Shown: positions 1 through 7,547 of the stretch, one piece after another
Layout of the letters: each line of letters begins with the position of its first letter
Position numbering within the stretch: the first letter of the stretch is position 1
Source: Sedimentisphaerales bacterium
GTDB lineage: Bacteria > Planctomycetota > Phycisphaerae > Sedimentisphaerales > SM23-30
Reading direction: 5' to 3'
DNA: 42,886 bases
Assembly: GCA_016928435.1 (NCBI GenBank)
Contig: JAFGKT010000040.1
Coordinates: 1 to 42,886, forward strand
The notes under the pieces: generated by a model
Database searches by the model: none
What the model was told of the DNA's origin: nothing
The model's input: the letters and a program-made list of their open reading frames with translations, nothing else
Made by a program: the position numbers and the translations under genes

Positions 1-299
1 ACGATTTGGGCGGCGGTGTCACGGGCGGGAAGTTGTTGTTGGATGGCGGAACTGACCCATCCGACGGCTTTGCGGCATTGGCGGATATCGCATTGGCCGA
101 AGCGTTGGTCGAGGAGCGTGACGGCGCCGGCGCTGGGCCAGGAATAACCGGTGACGATTTTGAGCAGTGTGGTTTTGCCTGATCCGTTGGCGCCGAGCAG
201 GGCCCAGTGTTGGCCTGGTTGGATTTGCCAGGAGATGTTGTCGAGTATGACTTTTTCGCCGCGACGGAAGGTAACGTTGTTGAGTTCGATGACGGTCAT
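1..299 (-). CDS. ABC transporter ATP-binding protein (N-terminal part, cut by window edge)
   Basis: This is the first ~99 residues of an ATP-binding subunit of an ABC system. Reading from the ATG at 297-299, the protein begins MTVIELNNVTFRRGEK and has a perfect Walker A motif, GANGSGKTT, near residue 38. It is followed by the usual 'LLKIVTGYSWPSAGAV' type segment. The Q-loop, signature motif and Walker B lie beyond the window edge, so the substrate cannot be inferred. The start fits the family, where the first beta strand begins a few residues after Met. The gene lies 51 nt downstream of a secreted Ig-like protein on the same strand and may close the response regulator-thiL-tsaE row. The phrase 'QPGQHWALLGANGSGKTT' resembles ModF/YbbA-like soluble ABC ATPases, but this is only suggestive. 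Confidence 0.85.
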   Translation of the reverse strand, partial: MTVIELNNVTFRRGEKVILDNISWQIQPGQHWALLGANGSGKTTLLKIVTGYSWPSAGAVTLLDQRFGQCDIRQCRKAVGWVSSAIQQQLPARDTAAQI

Positions 300-350
300 G
301 ATATTCCAGGGGTTCGGTGACAAACGGTGAGAGTTACGGACGGTGGGCGG

Positions 351-1097
351 TTATTGATTGGAAGGGGCAGCGGGTGTGTCGGCGGATTGAGCGGAAGGTG
401 GTGTTTGTGCGGATAGTGGTCGCATTTGGTTTTGGGCGACGGATAGGCATCGTTGCAGGATTTGCTGAGCGGCTTGCTGTTTGTCGTCAGGTGCGGTGCT
501 GTTGGTTCGGGCGAGGCCTGATGTGGTGTCGGCGGCGAGGACTTGACCGGTGTAAGAGTCGATCACGATGATGGTTACAGTCATTCGGCCGGGCTGATCG
601 TTGGCGGCGGCGGTTGGTTGGACGGGCTGAATGGGCTCCATTGGCGCAAGCGGTGCTGTTGGTTCGATGGGGGTAGGTATTTGGTTTTGAGGCTGTTGGG
701 GTTGGTCGGTCGGCGGGTTTGGATCGGCAGGCTGGGCGGCGGGAACGGTGAAGGTTCCGTAGCTTTGGCGCCGTTGGTCGTTGCGAGCGAGGATGCGAAC
801 TCGTTGACCGGCGGCAGCGGCAATCTCGACATTGAAACTGCCGTCTTCGTTGACAATGACGGCGGTTTGTTGGTTGGTGTCGAGGTTGAGGACGCGGGTG
901 GTGAAGGGGCGGTCGCTTTGGATGGCGTTGGGGATGCCTGTGATGTAGGTCATGCCTTGGGCGTTAGGGCCGAATATTGTGATTAAGGGTTTGTTGACGT
1001 GAATAGTTGAGGTTTGTTGGGCGCAGAGGTGTGAGCATAGGGCCAAGATGAGGATGAGGATAGGAGGCACGCGAAGTTTTTTTTGCATAATGTTCAC
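351..1097 (-). CDS. Secreted protein with Ig-like N-terminal domain and Pro/Gln-rich linker
   Basis: The function is unknown. The 248-residue product has a signal peptide (basic MNIMQKKLR, then a hydrophobic core to about residue 25, ending CAQQ). A beta-rich stretch follows (about 30-118), with 'VNEDGSFNVEIAAAAGQRVRILARND' spacing typical of carboxypeptidase-regulatory or bacterial Ig-like folds. A low-complexity Pro/Gln/Ala region spans about 119-165, and a C-terminal region (about 170-215) contains 'MTVTIIVIDSYTGQVLAAD'. The start is taken as the GTG at 1095-1097 because AGGAG lies 6 nt before it; the ATG at 1086-1088 would be 17 nt away. The gene sits 34 nt after tsaE and 51 nt before the ABC ATPase. 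The product is probably periplasmic or surface exposed. Confidence 0.7.
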   Translation of the reverse strand: MNIMQKKLRVPPILILILALCSHLCAQQTSTIHVNKPLITIFGPNAQGMTYITGIPNAIQSDRPFTTRVLNLDTNQQTAVIVNEDGSFNVEIAAAAGQRVRILARNDQRRQSYGTFTVPAAQPADPNPPTDQPQQPQNQIPTPIEPTAPLAPMEPIQPVQPTAAANDQPGRMTVTIIVIDSYTGQVLAADTTSGLARTNSTAPDDKQQAAQQILQRCLSVAQNQMRPLSAQTPPSAQSADTPAAPSNQ

Positions 1098-1131
1098 AAT
1101 GTTCTCCTTGGGTATGGGGCATGATATTTAG

Positions 1132-1623
1132 TTAAGAATCCAGTCGCTTAGGCTTTTGGTTCTGAAGGGCTTGAGTGATATCTGGGGTTGGATTTTGGAT
1201 TTGGATTTTTCGTTGGGTGGGGCCGTCATGGTGCATACGGATGGTTATTGGGTCGTATTCATCGATAATTTGGGTGACGCGATCGGCCCATTCGACGACG
1301 GTGACATTGTCGGGGTCGATGTATTCGTCGAAGCCTAGTTGTTCGAGTTGTTGCGCGTTTTCTAGGCGGTAGGCGTCGATATGGACGAGGTAGAGTCGGC
1401 CTGGGTATTCGTTGATGAGAGTGAAGGTGGGGCTGGTGACATCGTTGATTTGTTCGACGTCTAGGCCTTGGGCGATTCCTTTGATGAGGTGAGTTTTGCC
1501 TGCACCTAGTTGGCCAATAAGCGCGATGAGTTCGCCGCCTTGGCAGAGTTGGGCGATTTTGCGACCTAGGGCGATGGTTTCGTCAACGGATCGGCTGGTT
1601 ATTTCGATTTGGGTGTCATTCAT
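1132..1623 (-). CDS. tsaE: tRNA threonylcarbamoyladenosine biosynthesis ATPase TsaE
   Basis: TsaE is the ATPase that works with TsaB-TsaD to make the t6A modification at position 37 of ANN-decoding tRNAs in the cytoplasm. The 163-residue protein from the ATG at 1621-1623 has the family pattern: an N-terminal 'SVDETIALGRKIAQ', Walker A GQLGAGKT at residues 37-44, then 'DVTSPTFTLINEY', 'HIDAYRLE' and 'VVEWADRV', all TsaE hallmarks. A longer in-frame start 17 codons upstream exists. It is less likely because the internal ATG has AAAGGATGG upstream and overlaps the thiL stop (1616-1618) by 8 nt, as expected for translational coupling. The C-terminal tail after about residue 145 is variable in the family. 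Confidence 0.95.
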   Translation of the reverse strand: MNDTQIEITSRSVDETIALGRKIAQLCQGGELIALIGQLGAGKTHLIKGIAQGLDVEQINDVTSPTFTLINEYPGRLYLVHIDAYRLENAQQLEQLGFDEYIDPDNVTVVEWADRVTQIIDEYDPITIRMHHDGPTQRKIQIQNPTPDITQALQNQKPKRLDS

Positions 1624-2557
1624 GGAAGTGCTGCCATCCTTTGAGTTTGAGTGGTTCGGAAGTTCGGTTTTCATAATGAATGGTTACCAGGGGGCTGTCA
1701 GGAGATGTTGGGGCGGTGATGACGCCGATACGGGTGATGGGGGCGAGGGACTGTTGAGGCCAATCTTTTTCGAGTTTGTCGGCTTGTTGGGGCGAAAGAG
1801 TGAAAAGCAATTCAAAGTCTTCGCCGTCGGTCAGCGCGGCTTCGAGAGGGTTATCATCGACTTGAGCAGCGGGGCTGATGGGTATGGCGGCGGCGTTGAT
1901 GGCCGCGGTGACATGGCTTTGATTACAGATATGGGGCAGGTCTCCGGCGAGTCCGTCGCTGATGTCGATCATGGCGTGGACTTGGTAGTCTTGGGCGAGT
2001 AGTTGGGATTCTTTGAGACGGGGTGTGAATTCAAGGTGTCGGCCTTGGAGCGATCCGCCGAGCGATCCGGTGACGAAAACGGCATCGCCGAGTTGGGCGC
2101 CACTGCGCAATACAGGTGGAGTATCGGTGGCGCGGGCGAGCATGGTTACAGTGATCGTGAGGGGATGGGACCAACTGGTGGTATCGCCTCCGACGAGTGG
2201 GCAGTCGTAGCGTTGCGCGGCCTTTTCGAGCCCCTGATGGAGCTGTTGGGCTTGTTCCATAGTCATTTTGTGAGGCAGGGAGACGGCGACTACGGCGGCC
2301 CAAGGTTTGACAGCCATGGCGGCACAATCGCTGAGGCTACAAGCCATGGCTTTGTATCCGACCTGCTGAAGGGTTGCTCGGGCGAGATCGAAATGTACGC
2401 CTTCGAGGAGCATATCGGTGGTGACGAGGACGCGTTGGTTGGTGGGAGCGAGTACGGCCATGTCGTCGCCGATGTCCACTTCGACCGAAGGCGGGCTGGG
2501 CCGGCGATGCTGGGAAATCCATTCGATTAGTTTGAATTCTGATTTTTGATTGGTCAT
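1616..2557 (-). CDS. thiL: Thiamine-monophosphate kinase ThiL
   Basis: ThiL phosphorylates thiamine monophosphate to thiamine pyrophosphate with ATP, the last step of the pathway. The 313-residue product has the PurM/ThiL-fold markers in order: 'EVDIGDDMAVL', 'TTDMLLEGVHFD', 'VGYKAMACSLSDCAAM', 'LVGGDTTS', 'IDISDGLAGDL' and 'ALTDGEDFELLF'. The acidic Mg/ATP-binding residues in GDD, TTDM, GGDT and DISDG are all present. The chosen ATG (2555-2557) gives the normal N-terminus; an in-frame extension of 33 residues upstream has no family support. The 3' end overlaps tsaE by 8 nt, and a single-domain response regulator ends 74 nt upstream. No TPP riboswitch is apparent upstream. Confidence 0.95.
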   Translation of the reverse strand: MTNQKSEFKLIEWISQHRRPSPPSVEVDIGDDMAVLAPTNQRVLVTTDMLLEGVHFDLARATLQQVGYKAMACSLSDCAAMAVKPWAAVVAVSLPHKMTMEQAQQLHQGLEKAAQRYDCPLVGGDTTSWSHPLTITVTMLARATDTPPVLRSGAQLGDAVFVTGSLGGSLQGRHLEFTPRLKESQLLAQDYQVHAMIDISDGLAGDLPHICNQSHVTAAINAAAIPISPAAQVDDNPLEAALTDGEDFELLFTLSPQQADKLEKDWPQQSLAPITRIGVITAPTSPDSPLVTIHYENRTSEPLKLKGWQHFHE

Positions 2558-2631
2558 GGTGATATATTTGGGGCTAGAGCGATTTTGGCGCAAAACGACT
2601 CTAGATAGGATATCCGGGCGGGTAGGGTTCG

Positions 2632-3048
2632 TCAAGCCGGGCAGTGTTGGCGGCAAACCTGGTGTACGGTTTGGATGAAACTTTCTCCGACAGGCTTGGT
2701 CGAATAGGCGTCGCAGCCATATTGGCGACAGGCTTCGACATGGCGGGGGGCATCGGAGGTAGAGAGGACAATAATCGGGATTTTTGCGGTTTGGGGATTA
2801 TTTTTGAGCTCAGCGAGGACTTCGATTCCGTCCACCTTGGGCATGCGTATGTCGAGAATCAAGAGGCAGGAGGCTTGGGGCGAATTATTGTGGTGGTTTT
2901 GGAAGAGGAACTCTAGCACGGCTTGGCCGTCACGCAGGCGAATAATTTGATTGTTTATGCCATGCTGACGGAGACAGTGCTGGGTCAGCAGGAAATGCCC
3001 GTCGTCATCTTCCGCCACGATAATCGTGATGTTTTGGTTTATAGGCAT
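2632..3048 (-). CDS. Single-domain response regulator (Rcp1/CheY-like)
   Basis: This is a 138-residue stand-alone receiver domain with no output domain. Expected residues are present: the acidic pocket E13-D14-D15 in 'VAEDDDGHFLL', phospho-acceptor Asp66 in 'LLILDIRMPKVDG', the Ser96/Thr97 switch in 'IPIIVLSTS', and Lys118 in 'YSTKPV'. The 'DDDGHFLLTQHCLR' and 'LKNNPQTAKIPIIVLSTS' phrases match the Rcp1-type subfamily, often partnered with phytochrome or hybrid kinases. No histidine kinase lies nearby, so its partner is encoded elsewhere. It is the first gene of the minus-strand row that continues into thiL. Its C-terminus ends shortly after helix 5, so it acts by protein-protein contact rather than by binding DNA. 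Confidence 0.9.
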   Translation of the reverse strand: MPINQNITIIVAEDDDGHFLLTQHCLRQHGINNQIIRLRDGQAVLEFLFQNHHNNSPQASCLLILDIRMPKVDGIEVLAELKNNPQTAKIPIIVLSTSDAPRHVEACRQYGCDAYSTKPVGESFIQTVHQVCRQHCPA

Positions 3049-3341
3049 ACGATCATCCCTATCAAACAGGTTTGAGGCCTAAGTCCACATCTTTGATTTA
3101 ACGACATCTAATATAGATGTTTCAAGTCTAAAATAGATTTTGTAACTCCGCTCCTCGCTCGCGTTTGGTATTTTTGCGCCCATCGCTCAATAAATAGCCT
3201 AGCATGGCTGTTGGTATAAGTCAAATCATACTAGGTATTTGGAGTATAGAGGTAGGCCCATCTGGGTTTTTACGGGGTTTTTTGGATATATTAGGACACA
3301 ATTGGTGGTCAATGTGGGCACACAATGCCGTGAATTGATTA
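3049..3341. other. Gene-free gap with a short perfect palindrome
   Basis: I see no gene in these 293 bases between argH and the response regulator. A perfect inverted repeat, ACATCTA-ata-TAGATGT, lies at 3104-3120, about 55 nt upstream of the response-regulator start, so it could be an operator or small hairpin. On the plus strand at about 3256-3275 a CCCA/TGGG stem is followed by T-runs and looks terminator-like. It points away from the minus-strand genes, so its role is unclear. Confidence 0.4.
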
Positions 3342-4724
3342 TTAGGCGAGAGATTTTTTCCAACACTTAAGCTGTTCGTTAAGTTGCTCACGTCCGGCGG
3401 CTCCGGCAGTGGCGTAGTTTTTGGTGACGTTGGCAGCGGTAAGGTATTGGGCCACATCGGGTTGGATTTTGTCGCAGGCCTGTTGGAGTTCGGTGAGGGT
3501 CAGTTGGGCGAGGCTGAGGTTTTGGGTTTCAGCTTGGCTGACAAGTTTGCCGACAATTTGGTGGGCTTGACGGAAGGGGATTCCTTTATTGACGAGGTAC
3601 TCCGCCAAGGCGGTGGCGTCGAGAAAACCGGCGTCGAGATTCGCTTGGATTTTTTCAGCGTTGAAGGTGGTGTGGGCGACGATGGCTGTTGCCATGGTAA
3701 TGGATGCTTCGATGGTGTCGGCGGCGTCGAAGAGCTGCTTTTTGTCTTCCTGCATGTCACGGTTGTAGGTTAGGGGTTGACCTTTGACCATGGTCATAAG
3801 GGCGATGAGGTTGCCGTAGAGTTGGCCGGTCTTTCCTCGGATTAGTTCGCACATATCGGGATTACGTTTTTGGGGCATCATGCTGGATCCGGTACAGAAG
3901 GCGTCGGCGATACGAATAAAGGAGAATTCCTGGCTGCAGTAAATGATCCAATCTTCGGCGAAGCGGGATAGATGCATGGCGACGGTGGCGCAAGCAAATA
4001 GGAATTCGACGCAGAAGTCTCGGTCGGCAATGGTATCGATGCTGTTGCGGGTGATGGCGGGGAAGCCTAGGATTTCGGCGACACGTTGGCGATCAAGAGG
4101 TAGGGAACTGCCCGCGACGGCGCCGGCGCCGAGAGGGCATACATTGACGCGTTTAAGGGCGTCTTGGAGGCGGTCGCGGTCGCGTTGGAATTGTTCGACG
4201 AAGGCTAAGAGGTAATTGCCGCTTAGGATGGGTTGGGCGCGTTGGAGGTGGGTATAGCTGGGCATTACGATTTGGCCCTGTTTTTGGGCTTGGGTGACGA
4301 AGGCGCGTTGGAGATCAGCGAGGAGATCGTCGAGGTCGGCGATTTTGTCGCGCATCCAAAGGCGCATGTCGAGTGCGACTTGGTCGTTGCGGCTGCGGCC
4401 GGTGTGGAGTTTTTTGGCGGGTTCGCCGATGAGTTTGATTAGGGCGGCTTCGATGACCATGTGAATGTCTTCGCAGCTTTTGTCGAACTTGAATTTGCCG
4501 GACTCTATTTTTTGGGCGATTTCATTGAGGCCCTTTTTGATCTGTTGGAAATCAGTTTTGGTGATCAGGTATTGTTCGCTGAGCATTTGGGCGTGGGCGA
4601 TACTGCCGACGATGTCGTATTTGTAGAGACGATGATCGATGCTGATGGATTCGACGAAATCGATGGCTAGTTGATCTTGGGCTTGGGCCATGCGGCTTTG
4701 CCAACTTTTAGCTGCTTTGGTCAT
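3342..4724 (-). CDS. argH: Argininosuccinate lyase ArgH
   Basis: ArgH cleaves argininosuccinate to arginine and fumarate, the last step of arginine synthesis. The 460-residue product is full length for the fumarase/aspartase superfamily. It carries 'TGRSRNDQVALDMRLW', 'SYTHLQRAQPI', the 'RNSIDTIADRDF' region, and the signature loop 'GSSMMPQKRNPD' with the catalytic Ser. The ATG at 4722-4724 is chosen because GAGGTA lies 5-6 nt upstream; an in-frame Met 12 codons earlier lacks this. A short acetyltransferase of the ArgA type lies 1.6 kb away on the other strand, so two arginine genes share this neighbourhood but not an operon. Confidence 0.97.
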   Translation of the reverse strand: MTKAAKSWQSRMAQAQDQLAIDFVESISIDHRLYKYDIVGSIAHAQMLSEQYLITKTDFQQIKKGLNEIAQKIESGKFKFDKSCEDIHMVIEAALIKLIGEPAKKLHTGRSRNDQVALDMRLWMRDKIADLDDLLADLQRAFVTQAQKQGQIVMPSYTHLQRAQPILSGNYLLAFVEQFQRDRDRLQDALKRVNVCPLGAGAVAGSSLPLDRQRVAEILGFPAITRNSIDTIADRDFCVEFLFACATVAMHLSRFAEDWIIYCSQEFSFIRIADAFCTGSSMMPQKRNPDMCELIRGKTGQLYGNLIALMTMVKGQPLTYNRDMQEDKKQLFDAADTIEASITMATAIVAHTTFNAEKIQANLDAGFLDATALAEYLVNKGIPFRQAHQIVGKLVSQAETQNLSLAQLTLTELQQACDKIQPDVAQYLTAANVTKNYATAGAAGREQLNEQLKCWKKSLA

Positions 4725-4996
4725 AGCGATACCTCGATAAAAACTTTTAGAGATTTCCATGGATGATAAGGCCGGCGTGCGGAGTTGTCAATTGGGCAAT
4801 TATAGGGAATCCCGGTGTTTATGGTTTGGGGGGTGATGGTTCCTCGGCTCATTAGTTCGGAGAAAGTGATGACGATGGGGGCGTTGGGAGAATTTGGTTC
4901 AGCGATTTGGGCGACGGTTGGGGCAGTAACAACACTGGGGGTAGCGTTGTCAGCATAGTCGAGAATGCTGAAGTGGGCGTGGGGGCTAGCCGGCAA
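4721..4996 (-). pseudogene. Possible remnant of a Big_5/Ig-like domain protein
   Basis: This is an open stretch of about 91 codons with no ATG near its left end; it would need a TTG at 4994-4996. The middle part, 'APIVITFSELMSRGTITPQTIN', resembles bacterial Ig-like (Big_5) domains, which typically read ITFSEPMD..TIT..T. The N-terminal side runs straight into a GCCGGC hairpin repeat, and the C-terminal side overlaps the argH start. There is no signal peptide and no clear ribosome-binding site. I read it as the leftover of a secreted multidomain protein truncated by a repeat. It could also be a chance reading frame. Confidence 0.3.
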
Positions 4997-5005
4997 GATG
5001 CCGGC
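4989..5005. repeat. GCCGGC hairpin (REP-like)
   Basis: A perfect 6-bp stem, GCCGGC at 4989-4994 and 5000-5005, encloses the loop AAGAT. It lies just after the PAP2 gene stop, in the position of a terminator or REP-type element, but no T-run follows on either strand. Hairpins of this composition are common dispersed elements in planctomycete-like genomes; that statement is general knowledge and was not tested here. Confidence 0.5.
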
Positions 5006-5021
5006 GGTACGTTGGGGATGA

Positions 5022-5816
5022 TTAGAATCGGCGTGCTAGTACGATTCCGGTGCTGCCGGTTTCTGGGTTGATGTAGGGCATTACGTCCATGCCTAATATT
5101 TGGGGGCGGTATCTGCCTGCGACGGTTCGGCCGACGGTGTATCCGATGGCGGCGCCGAAGATAATATCACTGGCCCAGTGTTCGCCGGTTTCCATACGTT
5201 CGTACATGGTGAACCCACTAATGGCGTATAAGGGCAAGCCGACCCAGGGCCCGTAATATTCGTACATGACGGTGGCGACGGCGACGCTGCTGGAGGTGTG
5301 GCCGGATGGCCAAGCGTAGTATTCGTCGTTGGGGCATTGGTCTTGAGCGATGAGTTTTAGCCCGACGGTGTAGATGCCTGTTAAGGATAATGCTTCGAGC
5401 AGGCTGCCTGCGACTTCGTGGGTCTGGTCGTCCTGAGCGAAAACACTGTAGAGATACGCAGCACCGGCGACACTGAAATGCGTAACCGGACTGCCTAGGG
5501 TACCGGCGGCAATGGTGAAATCGCGGCCGAACGTGTGATGGCCTTCAAAGTGATTGGCGATGCCGTCGTCTTGGGCGCAGCGCACATAGCCGGAAGCTCC
5601 GCCGCCTACTAACAATATCCCAATATTGAGAGGGTCTTGAACGAGTAATTTGCTGTCTTCGACGAGATTGCCCGGCAGGTCCAGCGCATCGTCGCGGAAG
5701 GTATAAAGTATGCGGTCTCTCTCCTGGGTGTCGGCGCAACCGCCGTAGAATAGTAAGCTGTTAGCCAGCAAGAGAGCGATCATTAAGGAACTGATGTTGC
5801 GTTGGGTCTTACTCAT
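5022..5816 (-). CDS. PAP2-family phosphatase, probable lipoprotein
   Basis: This is a phosphatidic-acid-phosphatase type 2 (acid phosphatase-like) protein of 264 residues. The N-terminus is a signal sequence ending in FYGGC (Cys27), a plausible though imperfect lipobox, so it is probably a lipid-anchored periplasmic protein. The three PAP2 motifs are visible. Motif 1 is K154-x6-C161-P162, where Cys replaces the usual Arg. Motif 2 is PSGH at 170-173. Motif 3 is R207-x5-H213-x3-D217. The two catalytic His are present. Likely substrates are lipid phosphates such as undecaprenyl pyrophosphate or lipid A phosphate, but specificity cannot be read. It is followed by a hairpin repeat and preceded, 21 nt away, by the LigD-like gene on the same strand. 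Confidence 0.85.
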   Translation of the reverse strand: MSKTQRNISSLMIALLLANSLLFYGGCADTQERDRILYTFRDDALDLPGNLVEDSKLLVQDPLNIGILLVGGGASGYVRCAQDDGIANHFEGHHTFGRDFTIAAGTLGSPVTHFSVAGAAYLYSVFAQDDQTHEVAGSLLEALSLTGIYTVGLKLIAQDQCPNDEYYAWPSGHTSSSVAVATVMYEYYGPWVGLPLYAISGFTMYERMETGEHWASDIIFGAAIGYTVGRTVAGRYRPQILGMDVMPYINPETGSTGIVLARRF

Positions 5817-5837
5817 TTGATTCCTTTCGCATGGGTT

Positions 5838-6191
5838 TCAGGGACGAAGTTCCAATTGCCAGATTTCCTGGTCGATTTTGGTCAATCGGATTGTGCCTCC
5901 AATGGTATCACTGACTAGTTGCAGTTGCCAGAGGTTTTCGTCAGCGGATTCCAGAAGGTATTCTCCCCGAGCGACGATTTTGACGGATCCGCGATTTTGG
6001 CTGAGCGGTCCCTCGTAGGTGAGGTACTTCAGGCGATGATCGAAAATTCGCTGACATTGGATTGTCTGCTGATGCCAATTTGCAGGGGGGGTCGCAATTT
6101 GCCAGGTAGCTAAATTGTCGGGCTGTTCCAGCATGAAGTCCCAGTGGACTTGGTCGCTGCAGGTGTGTTGTTGAATGACGAATCGCGGCAT
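5838..6191 (-). CDS. Stand-alone LigD-type 3'-phosphoesterase domain protein
   Basis: The 117-residue product matches the phosphoesterase domain found at the N-terminus of LigD (DNA polymerase ligase N-terminal domain), which trims 3' ends in bacterial end joining. Aligned by eye to Pseudomonas LigD, His9 ('VIQQH'), His16 and Asp18 ('HWDF'), His52 and Tyr56 ('FDHRLKY') match the active-site His42, His48, Asp50, His84 and Tyr88. The catalytic Arg52 position is Met20. The domain covers the whole protein, and no ligase, primase or Ku gene is nearby. It lies 21 nt upstream of the PAP2 gene. It may act on nucleic-acid ends or have drifted to another phosphoester substrate. Confidence 0.8.
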   Translation of the reverse strand: MPRFVIQQHTCSDQVHWDFMLEQPDNLATWQIATPPANWHQQTIQCQRIFDHRLKYLTYEGPLSQNRGSVKIVARGEYLLESADENLWQLQLVSDTIGGTIRLTKIDQEIWQLELRP

Positions 6192-6344
6192 ATATGCGGG
6201 TCCCTTTAGTATGCTAACGGCTGATTATAAGGGGAACCGAACTCGATTGCGAAGGATTTTCGTCTTGAGGCCGGCCGCGAGGGCGGTTAACATAATTGTC
6301 CGGGCCGTGGTGGCTGGATTTGTTGAGATTTTTAGGAGTGCGAT

Positions 6345-6797
6345 GTGATTCGTAACGCCCGATTAGAAGATGTTCCCACGCTGCGCAATTTGATAAGCTC
6401 TCATGCTGAGCGTGGGCTTATGCTGTTTCGTTCCCAGGCGAATCTCTATGAATCCATACGCGATTTCAAGGTTTGCGAATTGGATGGTAAGGTTCGCGGC
6501 TGCTGCGCTTTAGCGATTGTCTGGTCGGATTTGGCGGAAATTCGTTCCTTGGCGGTCGCCGCTGACTACCAAGGGCGGGGTATTGGCGCGGAGTTAGTCC
6601 AGGCAGCTTTGGCGGAGGCCCGTTCTCTGGGGGTGGCGCGGGTGTTTACGTTGACTCTGGAGAGCGGCTTTTTTGAAAAGCAGGGTTTTGCTGAGGTCGA
6701 AAGAGACGCTCTGCCCATGAAGGTATGGTCTGATTGCGTGAATTGCCCCAAGCAGGAAAACTGCGATGAAACGGCTCTGGTGTGCGATTTGGCGTAA
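6345..6797 (+). CDS. argA: ArgA-like short N-acetyltransferase (GNAT)
   Basis: This 150-residue GNAT-family enzyme probably acetylates glutamate for arginine synthesis (short-form N-acetylglutamate synthase). The acetyl-CoA loop 'SLAVAADYQGRGIGAELV' lies at about 72-90. The C-terminal 'MKVWSDCVNCPKQENCDE' is the typical Cys-containing tail of the stand-alone ArgA group, and 'FFEKQGF' precedes it. The start is GTG at 6345 with AGGAG about 8 nt upstream; the ATG two bases earlier runs straight into TGA. It is a lone plus-strand gene, convergent with the FliL-like gene 30 nt away, and argH is close by. Because GNAT specificity is hard to read from sequence alone, the symbol is tentative. Confidence 0.8.
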   Translation: MIRNARLEDVPTLRNLISSHAERGLMLFRSQANLYESIRDFKVCELDGKVRGCCALAIVWSDLAEIRSLAVAADYQGRGIGAELVQAALAEARSLGVARVFTLTLESGFFEKQGFAEVERDALPMKVWSDCVNCPKQENCDETALVCDLA

Positions 6798-6827
6798 AGG
6801 GCTGGATGGGCTTGAAGCTGCCGGTGC

Positions 6828-7385
6828 CTAGTATTCGCTTTGCCATAGGCTTCGGGCGTTGCCGTATGGGGGTTCTCGACTGTCACTTCCAGGCCCGGCG
6901 TGCCACATCGGAATTAGGATTTCATCGACCATTCCTGTTCCGACGATTGTTTCCATGCGGTTTTGCAATTGGTCTTTTACCCAGTTTAGTTGCGGGTCGC
7001 GTATGTCCTGCAGTGGGGCTGTGCTTATCACCGTGCGCACGGCGTCATCGACGGCGCTGCGACTATTACGCAGGCGTCGGCGTAATTCAAGGTGTTGGCT
7101 GTCGCTTCGGGCGTAAATGGTGCAGGTAACGGTGCTGCAGCGGTGGTAGGCGTACCAGTTTTCCACCCTGATGTCTTTGGCGATTGGCACTTCGGGAGTT
7201 AGTCTTTGGCTGAACACATCTTGTTGGCCGGACTTTTGGAGCATTCGGGAGAAACGCATGTAAACTTGAGGCTGTTGAATCAGTAAGAACAGCAGACACA
7301 TACCCGCCAAGACAAGGATAGTGAAAATCAGCTTTTTGTTTCGGCGGCGTTTGGGCGAAATAGGTTTTGGGGTCGGTTGGGGCAT
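6828..7385 (-). CDS. Single-pass membrane protein, FliL-like
   Basis: The 185-residue product has a basic N-terminus (KRRRNKK), one membrane segment at about residues 19-41, and a predicted periplasmic domain. The stretch 'LRRRLRNSRSAVDDAVRTVIS' followed by 'LNWVKDQLQNRMETIVGTG' and 'VDEILIPMW' has the layout of the FliL C-terminal domain: helix, then a helix before a final strand. FliL proteins associate with flagellar stators. No flagellar gene is nearby, so the match may only mean a shared stomatin-like fold. It converges on the acetyltransferase gene with a 30-nt gap. The FliL link is by eye and weak. Confidence 0.6.
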   Translation of the reverse strand: MPQPTPKPISPKRRRNKKLIFTILVLAGMCLLFLLIQQPQVYMRFSRMLQKSGQQDVFSQRLTPEVPIAKDIRVENWYAYHRCSTVTCTIYARSDSQHLELRRRLRNSRSAVDDAVRTVISTAPLQDIRDPQLNWVKDQLQNRMETIVGTGMVDEILIPMWHAGPGSDSREPPYGNARSLWQSEY

Positions 7386-7547
7386 CGTCGCTTTTTCCTG
7401 CGTTAAACCACACTGGTTACGCTATCGGTTATCGGATGCACAGGGGCTAATACAGGAAAAAATGCGGATTTAGACGGCCCTAGCCTAAAAACCTATGGGA
7501 AAGGGCCGGTCTGCGGAGAAAATTGTAAGGAGGTTTATGGTAAAGCT

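Noticed and set aside
317-986. Plus-strand open frames opposite the secreted Ig-like gene
   Set aside because: Gly/Trp/Arg-rich translations typical of antisense frames; the minus-strand gene has a signal peptide and ribosome site.
3221-3457. Minus-strand open frame overlapping the argH end
   Set aside because: Most of it lies within argH in another frame, with no start signal or family pattern.
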